Below are positions 1 to 13,600 of a stretch of DNA of 64,000 bases, one piece after another. Position 1 is the first letter of the stretch. The number at the start of each line of letters is the position of its first letter. The notes under the pieces are model-generated. The model was not told the DNA's origin, made no database searches, and saw only the letters and a program-made list of their open reading frames with translations. Both the position numbers and the translations under genes were made by a program. The DNA is from Xestospongia muta (lineage: Eukaryota > Porifera > Demospongiae > Haplosclerida > Petrosiidae), in assembly GCA_963693285.1 (NCBI GenBank), contig OY848931.1, positions 2,740,144 through 2,804,143 of the forward strand, written 5' to 3'.

Positions 1-214
1 CACAGTAGCATAAATATCTTTTTTAAGCGGAATCTTTTTAACACTTCTTATAACTGGAACACATTTGAAGATTCTTTGCAGAAGTCATTTAATGGTCATA
101 TTAGTCAGTCCCACAAAAGATTAACAACAATTAATAAGAAAAACTTATATTATTATTCCTTGAGAAAATAATTATTGTTAAGAATGAAAATTTGACATAG
201 ATTGTTATTATTAG

Positions 215-1569
215 GGAAAACTGCTGAGTGCAACACACAGACAGACAAAAGACTATCTGGAGCCGCTTTTTAAAATGTTAAGAAAAAAAGTTAGTTTTAC
301 AAGACAGTGACTACTGTTACAATGACTGTTATATCATTTGTGTTCAGACAACAATGCCAGATATCCTCACTCATTTATCAAGTATATGTCTTTTCCTGAC
401 TCAAAGAGAATATGTTAAGGTAATGGATGTAAGAAAAGCTTCCTTATTTCTTTGATTCCATGAAAGGCAAATGATGTTTATCTTCAAATGTCTATTGGCA
501 ATGCTCCTTGGCCAATTGGAGTGACGATGGTAGGAATCCATGCCCGAACGGGAAGGGAGAAAATATTTGCTCAATCAATAGCTCATGTTCTTAATGATGA
601 AACACAAAGGAAATACATACAGGTACTACTGTTTATACATGTGTATTAAACACCAGACCATAATTATAGCTCAAGTTTTTAAATCTAAAATTTCATGATT
701 TTAAAAATTTAGGAAAAACAGATTTTGTGAAAATACCATATGGCCTTAATCTTTCAATACTAATCAACAGAACCTAGTAGCATATCCTTGTATATAATAT
801 TATATATGTATCTTTGCAAGGTCTGTTGTTAACACCATATAGTACATATAACAACCAAATTGCATCACCTGACAAAAAATATAAAGCTAAAAGATGATTC
901 AGTACGCTTATACTCTATAAACCAAGTTACACAATGCATTAAAATTAAAAGCAAACATTTATTGCATGTGATAATGGAGAGAAACTAATCAAATGAGGGT
1001 AATATAGAAATTTAATGAATAAATTAATAAAATAAATATTTGCACAACAACTAACTAAAAGTAATGATAAGGTGGTCAAAATGGAACTAATACTAATAAC
1101 TAAAAGTAGAATAGCACTACTTTAAAAAAGCACTACATTTTTATATCTGACCATACCTCTAAGTCATTTGATATAATCATGCACAAACAATAGTTATTGT
1201 CAGAAAGCCTGACTAGTCTCATGCTAAAATATCCACTGTGAAAAATGGTGTTCTATCTTTATTTTACATGATAATTTGTGGAAATGATGGCAACAAAGAT
1301 TTTGAGCATCCAGATTAGTTACCGAATTAGATTAGTTTAAAGTCATCAGAAATCCTTTCTTGCATGAAGCCTATGGCCTTATTAGTGATGATAATATTAA
1401 CTGTGGCAGCTAAATATACTATATCTACTGATTCAGTGTAATCACAAAGTTATTATTTCATTATTTATTTTAGGCTGTAAAAAGATTAATGACATTCTGT
1501 CAGCAAAAGTACGAAACAGATCCTTCAAAAAGTGTTGAATATAAAGGGATTATTGCCAATTCAAAATGA
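215..1569 (+). CDS. PRPF18: Pre-mRNA-splicing factor 18 (PRPF18), 3' part, last four exons
   Basis: Prp18 acts in the second catalytic step of splicing, in the nucleus, associated with the U5 snRNP/Slu7 step. Exons are 215-289, 348-419, 467-622 and 1474-1569. All have AG/GT borders and all are in phase 0. The 108-residue product carries the highly conserved Prp18 loop ([20 protein letters not shown]) in exon 3. It is preceded by REYVK-AND and followed by [13 protein letters not shown] and a short tail that stops at 1567-1569. These match the C-terminal domain of animal Prp18 nearly residue for residue. The 5' exons lie to the left of the window, so the gene is partial. The stop is 69 bp from the stop of the convergent IFT122 gene, so the 3' UTRs probably overlap. 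Identification is very secure; the first exon border at 215 is slightly less so. Confidence 0.95.
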
Positions 1570-1638
1570 TTGTGCATGCCCTCATCAGTAAATAATTGTC
1601 ATACTTTTGTCTATAGCACTTTCTAAATATAACTATTA

Positions 1639-4600
1639 TTAAATTATTTGTTCAGTAGTGGTGGGTTGTTGCCGACAAAAAGGACATTGTCCTTTACATA
1701 GTACTTGCGCTTGGTAATCATCAGCAAAGAACATCTAAAGAACATTATGATAATTGTATCAATGAATGCTGACTGCTCACCTGATAACATGATAAACACA
1801 ACTGGATATGGACATCAGGAAGAAGAGAACGATAATATTGGAATTTTAATGGATAAGGCCATTGTTTTACAATTACTTCTCTCCAATGCATATTGGATAA
1901 CATAATACGATCAACGTATATTTGACAAAATCTGCCTTGATCATCAGTCGTTAGCATTCTAGTAATAAATGGGTCACTATTATTTGGACCATGATCAAGA
2001 TGAAGGATGTCAATATCTAATAAGTTATAAGGATTTAACATCAACACAAAAAATGAAAATAATATATCAAAGGTTGGAGGATACTGTCTGCTGTTTTCTC
2101 TGTCCAATCACTAGTCTTCTTTGATTGCGGCTCAGATTTTATTAAACACATTGCCTCATCATCACTAAAGAGCATTCTAAACTTTTACAGTGTGATTTTC
2201 AGTTTGTTGTACATACCTTATGTCGTCTTCTAAGAAAAACTGTACAACAGGAAGTACATCTATGTACAAAAATCACAAGTCATAATATTACTCATGTTAA
2301 CTTCCACTTACCAAACGAGACAAGAGAGTATATAAATATTTCACCACATGTCTCACAACAATGACCACATGAACTTATTAAAGGATTTGTAGTAGAACAT
2401 CGGTAACAAAACCGAAGGAGTTCCTGTTTTTGAAAAACAAAATCATTATAACAAATTTCATATGATGGTTACCTCCTTATCTTGTAACACTTTTCCTTTG
2501 AGTGCGAGAGCTGCATTATCAACAAAATCTTGAAGATCATTAGGTATAACCAGAGACTAATATAACATATATCACAATACCAATATTTACAGCTCAATTA
2601 GATCTTAAATAACATACTTGCAGCTGTTCAAAGGCATAACGTGCTGTCTTGTATGCACCAATCATCATACCATACTTAACAAGAGTCACAAGAGTTGATC
2701 TTGATAAATATTATTAAGAACAAATACATTTAAGAACATGTACACACTATTATAATAACTACTATGGATACACAGTGGAGACTCCTGAAGGTGTCTCCAT
2801 CATCATGTGGAGAGTCAAAAAAGAAGCAACATTGAACAATGTTTCTGGAAGCTGCCCAGTAAATGGAAGGTTCTATATAATATACACATATATTATATTA
2901 AATAATATGTGATCCTATTAACAGTGCAGGTAGTACATTTAGTATATATTGCATTTTGGTGACAATTCTAACTTTATATATACCACATTTAGTTAGTGCT
3001 TTTAAGTGGTATATCAACAGTTACTGTTTTGACGTTTTATGGACATGCCCTGTTGGCAATATCTCAGGATAGGTATAATATCAAAGAAATTAAACAACTT
3101 TCTTTAAAAATGGATGTAATGTAGAGACTGTTCGGTAGTAATCTTAAAAAAAAAACAAAGTAACAGTGTGATGGCTATAGCATCATTAGCAGACATGAAC
3201 TAATGAATTGTAATTAATTACAGTTTTTACAGTAATTGTAATTCTTGTTGATTACATTCACAAGTACTTGTAATTAACCACAATACATCAATTACTGGGA
3301 AAGCCCACCCTCGATTATGAATCTAGTTAAACTACATGTTCACTGTTTTAATTAAAACATGGTTTTAATGAAGTTCTGTTGTAGTTGAGAGTGGTGGCTT
3401 TACATCCTTTACAATGCCACTTAAGTCCAAAAAATCTTGAAACACTGATTCTTTTGAAGTAAATGTAATGGTAATGGTGAAACATAATGGAAGTTGATTA
3501 CATTGAGACTGGAATGAACACATCACTGCATAACAGATATGTCACCTCACATCACTTCAGCGTGTTGTTTTATGACAAAAAAGTGACACTTAATATTGAA
3601 ATATGTATGACTTGTATGTTAACCACTAGCAGCCAAAGAAACTTGATTAATCTAGACCATGAGCACTACAATAATATGTCTAGTTGCTACATTTCAAAAC
3701 TTATAATAAGCTAGCAGGTTATCTGACTTCCTTTCCTATCTTTTAGTCTCTCTGCTACCTCTACAATTGCCAAAACTCTACATTTTATTATGAAATTGGT
3801 AAGTTCAAAACAATTACAGGACGTTTTTTTAATAATTGATTAATTAATCTTGTTTATAAATATATGAAACTGACAAATAGCAGTCAAAGCATAACAACTT
3901 AGCTGACCACATCTATAATTATTAATTTGCTTTTTGACTTCACCATGACTCCTAAAATAGTTAGATTAATTTACACTGAAAAAGTTTAACAAAGATTCAG
4001 GCTTAAGTGTTTATCTACCAAATTCTTATTTTTCCATCTTAGTGTGATAACTTGTTTAATTCTTTTAAGGATGATGATTCTTGCAGAAAAGAATGACCTT
4101 TGATTTGTTACCACCAGCTAATTAAATTACCGACAATTAATGAGCTATTGTTAATTTATTATGTAATGAATTAAAATAGTGTTATTAGAAGGTAGCTGTT
4201 GGCATATTTTATTTTGGCTTAACTAATAATCTTGATAACGTTCAAAATGAAAGGTAGATCTTTTTACAGAAGACAATATCTTCCTCTAATATTAACCTGC
4301 TAGGACATTATATATGATATATAAACGAAACAACCTATGAATCCCTTAGTATACAGTAGAATGTATAACAGTTAGGGTAGTAAGCCTTAACAAGTTTTGT
4401 GGGCATTATAGACAAACAGTTTTGGCAAATTTGTTACTTAATGACGTCATTTATAATAAAGACTTAGACATGATGACAAATTAGCCATATCTAGCACAAA
4501 AACAAAGGTAACAGTAATATTAAAAAAGAGGATTGGAGTTGTGTACACATTCATGCTTAGGATATTCCTGGGTCTTAAGGTGAATGAATAACAAACAAAC

Positions 4601-7600
4601 AAATGAAAAGTGTGGGGTTCACTCTATAGTTATGTGCAATCTCTATCAAGTAGAATATTTAATATTATGTTTCTTGTGACAATTTAATAAAATATAATTA
4701 TGGCTTACTATAAATGAGTGAATGTATTGGTAGGCATAATAAATTTCAGCTTTCTTGATGTGTAAATAAAATTTCTCCACAAAACTAGTAATACCTTTAT
4801 TCCCTGTAGTAATGCAATCAAAAGGTGAACAAATTGTTAACACATAGCATACATTGCATGCCTTAGGTATTAGTTAAAGCACTGTTACAAGTGGTATATG
4901 TGGGATATATTACAAAAAGGGTGTGGTCGAGATGCTCATACAGCACAAGTAGCCTTGTACCCAGGCGTTCTAGTAAAGAGTAGATCAACTACTACTTTTT
5001 CAATCAAATGACGAATCGATGGGCTGGGTTTATAATGATTAAGTTTCATTCACTACACGGCTAGTCGAGTTTGTCGGTTATGCAGTGATTTATTGGAAGC
5101 CAAAAGGGCAAACTTGTTCAGTGCTGTTGGGATGCAAAACAACTGGGTTTCTCGAATAACTTCTTTGTTTGATGTTATCGTTTTGAGAGATCATGGTCTC
5201 TCTTTATATATTTGTATTAAGTGCAAACTTCGAATTGTGTCTCTAGAGAAATCTCTTGCAGACTTAGAGGCATTCAAACAGCTGGTTCCTAACTTCTTTA
5301 GAGCATACAGTAGACCAGCAGAAAAGTTTCTATCAGTACTACATGTAGCCATCACAATTAATCTAACATTGAGGTAAAAGGAATTTTGACGTCATAGTTG
5401 ACAGAGGATTTCTAGAGTATACTATTTTCCAAGAAATCTGTGGAAATTAAACGCACACGCAAACAGTAAATACCAGGCGTTTAGCCTGGGTATGACGAGG
5501 CTAAAGGTGATGCCAAGTACTGTAGGTTGACACCACACCCCTTGTGCAATATATTCTATATAGCACAAGAACAAAATTGTGCTTTAAATAATTTATAGTG
5601 TGCTTGGATTGATCAAAGGTGCTCAACAAAGCTACAAGGAAGTCTGAAAGTTGTTTTAACAATTTGTGATTGTTGTATATGCTGGAAAAAGCAATGCAGT
5701 CATATAAAATTAATGATCCACAATATTCACTATCATACAAAAATGATAAAAATCAAGACCATAATTATCATAATCATGCCATCATTGTTTTGAAGATGTT
5801 AATGTCACACTAATACACCAATACTTAATGATAAAGACCTGACAAAATATATGGAGAGATTTCAGAATGCTACAACGTAGAGAAGCAGATCAGCTAGAAG
5901 GTTCAAACTTTGATCAGTCATACCCATCATCATAATGCTCACTGTAGAAGCTCCTAAAATTCATTGGTTGTTGTATGCACCAGTGACTGAATTAATGTGG
6001 TTAAATTTCATTTGTTGCTTTGTACACAACAACAGCAATAGACACATAAGTAACAGTGCTTTATCCAGTCTATTGTAATTCATTGTGATACAATCAAAGT
6101 TGAATGATGCCTACATTAATCCAAGAAAGCCCTTGTATTCACATGAAAATATAGTTACTGGCTTTGTCAAACTGTCATGTATGATGTGACTGGTGTAAAA
6201 TAGATATATTACATTTTATGACTTACCATCACTAGCTCTTTCAGCTTCAGTAAGGTAAGCTCTTGCTTGCAGCCAATGATAGTAACTGGCATCTTGATAT
6301 CTATGAAAAATGAAGTATTAATGATAATAAAAACCAATTCCAAAGAGCTGTACAAGTTTGCCATTAGTTTCACATAGTTTTCTCAGCCACTTTTAGATCT
6401 GCTTGCAGTAAGACTTGTTCACAACTACAAATTGCTTTAATTACTATCACAAGAATTTTCTAAGTCTTAATATAAGCAAGAATATAAAAATGCTTTGATC
6501 AGCTATGTACAGCATCATTTCCCTTACAATAAGAGTCAATTCACAATGAGTAAGTGTTACCAAGTTCAGTTTATTTTTGTGATCTTTGACAATTTAATAG
6601 GACAATACGTGAAATTGAAATATGATCCAAACAATGTTAGGATCACCATGCACTTGGTTTCTTATTTCAGACAGATAATCAATTCATAAATAAACTTTAT
6701 CAACTAACTTGTTTAGACACAATGCAGTTTCAGTTAATTGAGCCAATAAGCTAACAGCTTCATTTTGCTTCCCTCCTTTGGTTAAAGCTAGATGTGAAGA
6801 AAGAAATTGTCAGTGTCACTTACAGAAAGGACATACAAGTTTTATCTTTTACAAGAACTAAAACACTTTAAAGACTGCATAAATTTATGATTATTGTATT
6901 AAAATGATTTACAAAGACTGAAGCAAAACATTTCAACAAACCTATAACTCTAAAATTGTTAGCCCTTGTTTCTTACCTTCCTGAGCTTCTTCAAATTTGT
7001 CATTCTCCATAAGATAAGTGACATAAGGTAAATAGAGCAAGTCCTAAAGAATTTGTAGAATTGCAATTTATTGGGTAATTATTGTTACTTTTAAATCTGG
7101 CTTGCTGTCCACCAAATCAAAGCCCTAAGCAAATATTAAACACTAACTATATGTACACGAACTATTTCTATAACCTTTTCCCATTGTTTTGTTGTTGCAT
7201 AAAGTATAGCAAGTGACTGATAATCTTTTAACTTCTCATATACATCTGCTGCAAAGTTGTACTATGAAAATGAAGAAGAAACAATTGGTTGTCTTAATGA
7301 TCCAATAATGTAATACCTCCCCCATTTTTTGCAGCTCATACGCACACAACTTAAGTGCTTCTCTCTGGTTTTCTTCTAGACTGCGAGCTACATCTATTAG
7401 TCTATCAATTTTGATAGAGACAGAATTTATGACCAAGTAGGACTTACTGATGTGTCCATCCATTTTCTGCTATTAATGATATAGCTTTAGTATATTTCCC
7501 AGCTGAAAGATACATCTTACTGATAAAAAATGCAATAAACATAATAGACACAACTCATGGCCATGAAGTGACTAGATCTAATAATACTCACCAAGCCTTC

Positions 7601-10600
7601 TCTGGGTCATTTTTTGTTTTAGCCCAGTCAGCCTGCTTTGTTATTAACAGTTCTACTTCCTTAGGTTTGCCACTTTCTGTGGCAGGCTCACCTAAAATCT
7701 GCTTAGCAAGCTCAAATTGACATAGATCCATAAACATTTCCACAGCCTTTAGTGATGCTAACCATTCAGTTAAAATCATGTGTTACTAACTTTATTCTTA
7801 TGCCCAGCTTTATGAAAGGCTTTAGATGCTTCTTGATATTTGCCTTCATTTGCATAAATGTCACCCAAGAAGTACTGCAAACTGTTTTTTCCTTGAGCGA
7901 TTTGTTCCTGTTAAGGATACCAATTAATATGGTGACATGAATGTTAATACACATACTTCAAAGACATGAATCAGCTCCAGAAATTTGAAATCTTTAATCC
8001 TAATAAAGCCCTAACCAAAAAGATGATAATTGTTGTTTTGAAGCATAAAACAATTACAGAACTGCTTGTTGTGCCTTGCATGGCATTGGCTCTACAATCT
8101 ATATGTATTGATGAGTTATGAATGAACTTAACATGGCTACTGAACACTAATTACTGGACACATTTCTATAGTATCAAAGCTCATGTAGCTTCAAATATAC
8201 ACATAAAATGGAAGAGCCTTCGATAAGAACATGGATTTATCCTCTAGATTAAGTGCTAACATTGTAGATACTATTACTAAAGTCAATTAAGGAAAACTAT
8301 ACCTTTTTTGCAACTTCAAAATTAAGTCCCTACAAAATAAAATCATGTTATACATAATTATAAACCAAATTGTTGATTACAAGTGCTCTTTGGCAACTTT
8401 TTATAGAAGGTAAGAAATGTGTATCAAAGCTAACTGAAAGTACATGTTTTGTTACTTTTGACGAGTCCTATGTCTTGAAACAAGTTTTACATTACATATA
8501 TTAGAGTCAAATGTTTTTGTGACAAATAAATCCACCCTAGCTTTCATCCAATTTTCCATTTTAGTGAGGTCTGTTGATAAAACTGCTCATAATAACTTTA
8601 AAGTTATCCAACCTTTATTAATCAGTATACTTTATTTCAATAGCTCAAATAAGGTGAGCTGTAAGGACAAGAGGAAACCACGTGCAATAATTAATTTCTT
8701 GCTAATCATAAAAACAAAGAAATGTACACATAAACAGTTCTATTGTCATTGCATACTTCCTAGAATCATAAAGTTGTGAAAAGCACAATGAGGAAGTATC
8801 TTTTGATGTAACAATACCATGTATTCCTTAACCACAAATACCTTGAATACATTTATAAATTGCCAATACCTCTAGTGCTTCTAGAGCCAAAGTTCTCCAG
8901 TCACTTTGTGTTACTCCAAGACAGGCTATCTTGTAAGCATTCTCATACTGCTTCTGTTCTAGATATTGAATCATAGGAGCAGACTAAAAAAAATTAAGCA
9001 TAATACTGATCAAAGTATTATTTACTAGAGGAACATCTGTAGCAGTCATTGTGAAGTAATGAAGACTAAAAATCTTTGACCCAACGAATCCAACTACAAA
9101 ACCCTGGCCACTTTGTAGACGCTGTTGTTGTGATGTAAAATTGCTGGCTTTTATATGAAGTACTCCAAGTCCACTAAAACATAACATTTCCTATGTTATC
9201 CACAAAAGTATTGGTACTATCTGACAGGAGTGATTTACCTCAAAACAATTATTCCATGCAACACTTGTGGCATTTGGTTCTTGATAGAGCATTTCCTTTT
9301 TCCTCAAGTCATAGACCATAAGCACATTACTCTCATCAACTATGGCTAGTTTCATATGACTTTAATGATAATAATGTCATTTAATGCAAGAATAGTTGTA
9401 AAATTGTAACCTTAAACTAAGATCCACACATCGAACAACACCAGAGATCTTCAAAAGTTGAAGTGGGAATGGATTGTCCAAAAATACTTTAAGAACCTAG
9501 AAAAGTAATTATTCCTATCATCATTTATCTTGTGGTCTTGCCTGGCCGTTCTTCAACCCTGCTAGCAAGGCTTCCTTTCCAGGAGGACCTCCCATAACTT
9601 TTAAATAACGTATTTGTGATTCAACTTCCCATTCTCTAAGAAATAAATCTCAGAATTATAGTAATTCTAACTATGAAGAGTCATATATTCTTTTATGTGA
9701 TAAAACACATGTAATATTATTACTATCATCATATACAAAAACAAATATTTTGTTAATTTGCAGAAATGAACGTGTATTGTTACCTCTCTATTTCACCCTT
9801 CATTGACAGACATTGCAACTTTCGCTCCTAAAAGATTAACATCAGTGTTTCATAACTTTTGTATGAATTGTAGCTTACATCTACAACATTACAATTATAT
9901 AGATCAAATTATCCAATTAAATCTATAATTTGTTTGATTAATTTGACATCAACATTATCTAATTATAGTGAATTTAGAGTAATTGTGACAATAAATTGCA
10001 TTAAGGATGTAATAATCTGTTCCAAGATTTACAATTTAAATTTAGCTGTTTCATAATAAGCATGAGAGTATCATAATTTATGGGCATAATTCATTACATT
10101 GATACTTTACACTTTCAAATAATTTAACTGTTCAACAGCTTTTTCATCACTAAAAGGTGATAACTTTCCAAACATTATAGACAAACAAAACACTGTAAAA
10201 TTGACATATAGTTATGAATAATTAATAGCACACAGCTATACATGCGTTTCTTGGCCCTATAATCAACACCAAGCGTTAGGTCTGGCTCTTAGAGTTTGTC
10301 ATAACATCCTAATCTCTAAACAACTTACCATACAAAAGACTATGCTTTCACTGCAACACACAAGCAGACTGCACTGTACATCACGAGCTAGTCTTTCCTA
10401 ATATCAAGTCATGATAAATACAACTAAGACAAATGGAGTGAACTACTTTGACAACATATGTCATGTCTCCACTATCATCATCAGTCGATGACTCATAAAT
10501 AACAATTTTGTCAGGAAGTTGAACCTGACAAGAAAGGTATTATGGATTGCAACAATTTTAAATACTTACAGCTAATCTGTTTTTGTAAACAGCAATCTTC

Positions 10601-13600
10601 TTTACTAAATCACGGCATTTTAGTCGTACTAAAGAAAGAATGAGCATTAGTCTACAAAATATGATTACCTTTTTCTTGCGTCAGTAGATGTTGTACAATA
10701 ACATCTGTCAGACCTTCTCGAAAAGCATACCTATAACATAATAAGGATTATAAAAGTAAATGAAATAACTGCTCTCAGTATCTAAAACACTCTTCAAGCA
10801 AATAATACAGACCCCAAACTGACAGCTGGATATAAGACGATATCAAAATTAAATTTTTTTAGTAATGTTTGAGCACTTCCAAGCAGTCACTTAACAGACT
10901 CAGCAAGTCTTTAAAACTAAAACGTGCTAAAGTCAACATAAATTTATTCAGCAAAATATCAGACTTATCCTCAGTTAAAGTCTCTCACAAACAAAACCTA
11001 TGACCTGTTATAAGTCCTATGGTTTCAGTGGAGAATATCCTATTTGGATAATTTGTTTGTTCTGTAAACTAATTGACTTTAAAACTAACATCAATTGCCA
11101 CTTTTTGGAAATCAGCATTTACACTACCTTTTGTTACTACAGGCAAGAAAACTCAACAATTTTTTTAACAAGTGAATAAAAATTTCTAAACAGGTAGGGA
11201 TGGTGGTAAAAATGTTTCAAACAACCCAATATAAGAATAGCAATATTCCTACATAGCAGCTACAATATCAAAGATATAATTCTTATTTGTCACAATAATT
11301 ATAGAAGTTTGAGAAAAAACAGTCCCACAAGATTAGAAATTATTTCTTTATTTGTTGTGTTATGATTTGAATTGTAAACTAGCTGAAAGTATGTTCACAA
11401 TGTTCAATGTCCTTAATAATTATAGGTTGGATAAGTATACTCAGAATACACTATACAACAGAGCATTGCATAAATAAATAATAATATATTAAGTATGTAT
11501 ATACCGTCAAGTTATCTGCATACTGGCTTCTTGGTCTGTTATTTTAATGACTTCAGGCTTATAGAATTTTATCATGAATAAAATTACAACCAATCTAATG
11601 TAATTACAATGTTGCCTCCTGGAGAGACTACTCCAAAGCTCTATAAGGCCACTATACTTTCATTCATTAAAGCATTTAAAATAAAATTTCTAAAAGTGGA
11701 TACTCTGTATAGTGATTTTTAAAAGCCTAATTGTTGTATATTTATTGAAAGGAAATCAAAATAAGAAGAAGAGGAAAGAACATTGTCTCATTCTTACATA
11801 GGCAGTGTTATCACCTGGATAATTTAGTTACAGTTGTCATGATATTAGTCTACTTGGTAAATCCACTTATAATTGGATACTATGCTATTGACAATGTTTA
11901 AGTGGTACTTACTGTTAGAACTGATGATAAAGTAGCTATATTTTCACCAAACTTGTGGTTGATATTCACGTAATTGTTGCTCTACTATTGTTATAATTGG
12001 CCATGCTAAATAACCCAAAAGCCAAGTATTGGAGTCAATTACAACAAGATCCACTTTTCATGGGAATCAGTCAGATTGGGAAAATTTTTCTTAAGTGTAA
12101 CGATTTGGTTACATTTCCCTGGGATCAATATACCTGTCTTTGTACAGTCCATGGATAGTGCCCATGGTCACGTGATAGCATACCACAGTACCATCATCAT
12201 ATGTGACAACTAGATACTTTCCACCAGGACGAGATAAGCAAGACCACACCCATGAATCATGAGATTCCCCAATAGTTCCCAACTTAGTACCATCTTTAGA
12301 GAAAAGACAAACAGCTTTGTTAGAACCTCCAATCAAAAAGAAATTGCCATCTGCTGAATGCGATAAGGAGCATGGATCAAAACCTAGTGGATAATCTTTG
12401 CCAATCTATACAAGAAATATAAGTGCTTAAATATGACTTTTAATATTTTACCTGATTTTATGCAACTCAAACTACATAGACAAGTTTAAACAATCTTTTC
12501 ATCTAAACACCCAAGGTATGTAATTATTGTTAATGACCACTATTTTGATTGCATGCTCTAAGAACTTAATTTCAACAATTTTTCAGCAGTTAGCTTATGA
12601 ATGTTTGATTTTCCTTCTACAGCAATGGTACCACATATTTCAAACAAAAGCTCTTAAGATCAAACTTTGCTCTATCAAAATGGTACCAGATAGGAGACAA
12701 CAAAGATAATAGGCATGAAATTTTGAACAATTCTTTAAGAGCAAAATTTTGAGTTTTTTATAACAGATTGTTTACAGTGGGCGAAATTCAAACATTCTCA
12801 AGTTTACTGACAGGATATCATATAACAGTTAATCATGTCTTTCACTGATACTATTTTGTCTAAAATAGTAAAAACGTCATTCTTAGTACCTGTCGTCCAC
12901 TCAGTTGGAAAAAGCTAAGTCGTTGGCCCCAGTCACAAACTGATAGTATGTCATAATGATCACCTCTAAGAGAAAAACAGAGACACTTAGTCACGTTCTA
13001 GTAACTATATTCAATATACTGAATTTTAATAAATAAACTATTTGTAAGATTACTCTAGGTCAATTAATAGTTATAAATTTTATGTCAATTTATATAAAAA
13101 TATAAATATCAACATTTATCTGTCTTTACTTCATTGACCAAATAGAGTGATGCACAAACAGATCATGTAACATCACACACTAAAATCAATAGCCATTTCC
13201 TAGAATTTCTTGATGACTAATTGCAAGATGTCTCACAAGACTATAAACATGGGAAACTTACAAGACTACACTAATTACCTAGAAGGATTCCATGCTAAGC
13301 ACCATACTGGATGTCCACCAGGCCTTTCTATTTTGATTTTCTCGTCACCATTCTGGATTCAAAATAAAGTAGATAAAATAATTATTTACAATAACATCTC
13401 TAGAACTCAATGGATTGAACATATTAACTAAATCTTTCATTAAACACAAATGTTTGCAGATAAATATAATTTTTGAAGACAAGACCGCATTGTGTGTTCA
13501 TGCAATGATCAGTATATTCAGTCTGTTTGTTTGTAGCAAAAAGATAATTTCAGTTTTTTTGAAAAAAACTTATGGAGAACAAGAGACAGGACCAAGCCAG

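Noticed and set aside
1..168. Open frame from base 1 to about 168 as a possible upstream PRPF18 exon
   Set aside because: The peptide does not resemble Prp18 and no fitting donor in the needed phase was seen.
1705..1905. 66-codon plus-strand frame starting within the IFT122 3' end
   Set aside because: Antisense shadow of the last two IFT122 exons, which carry the conserved protein.
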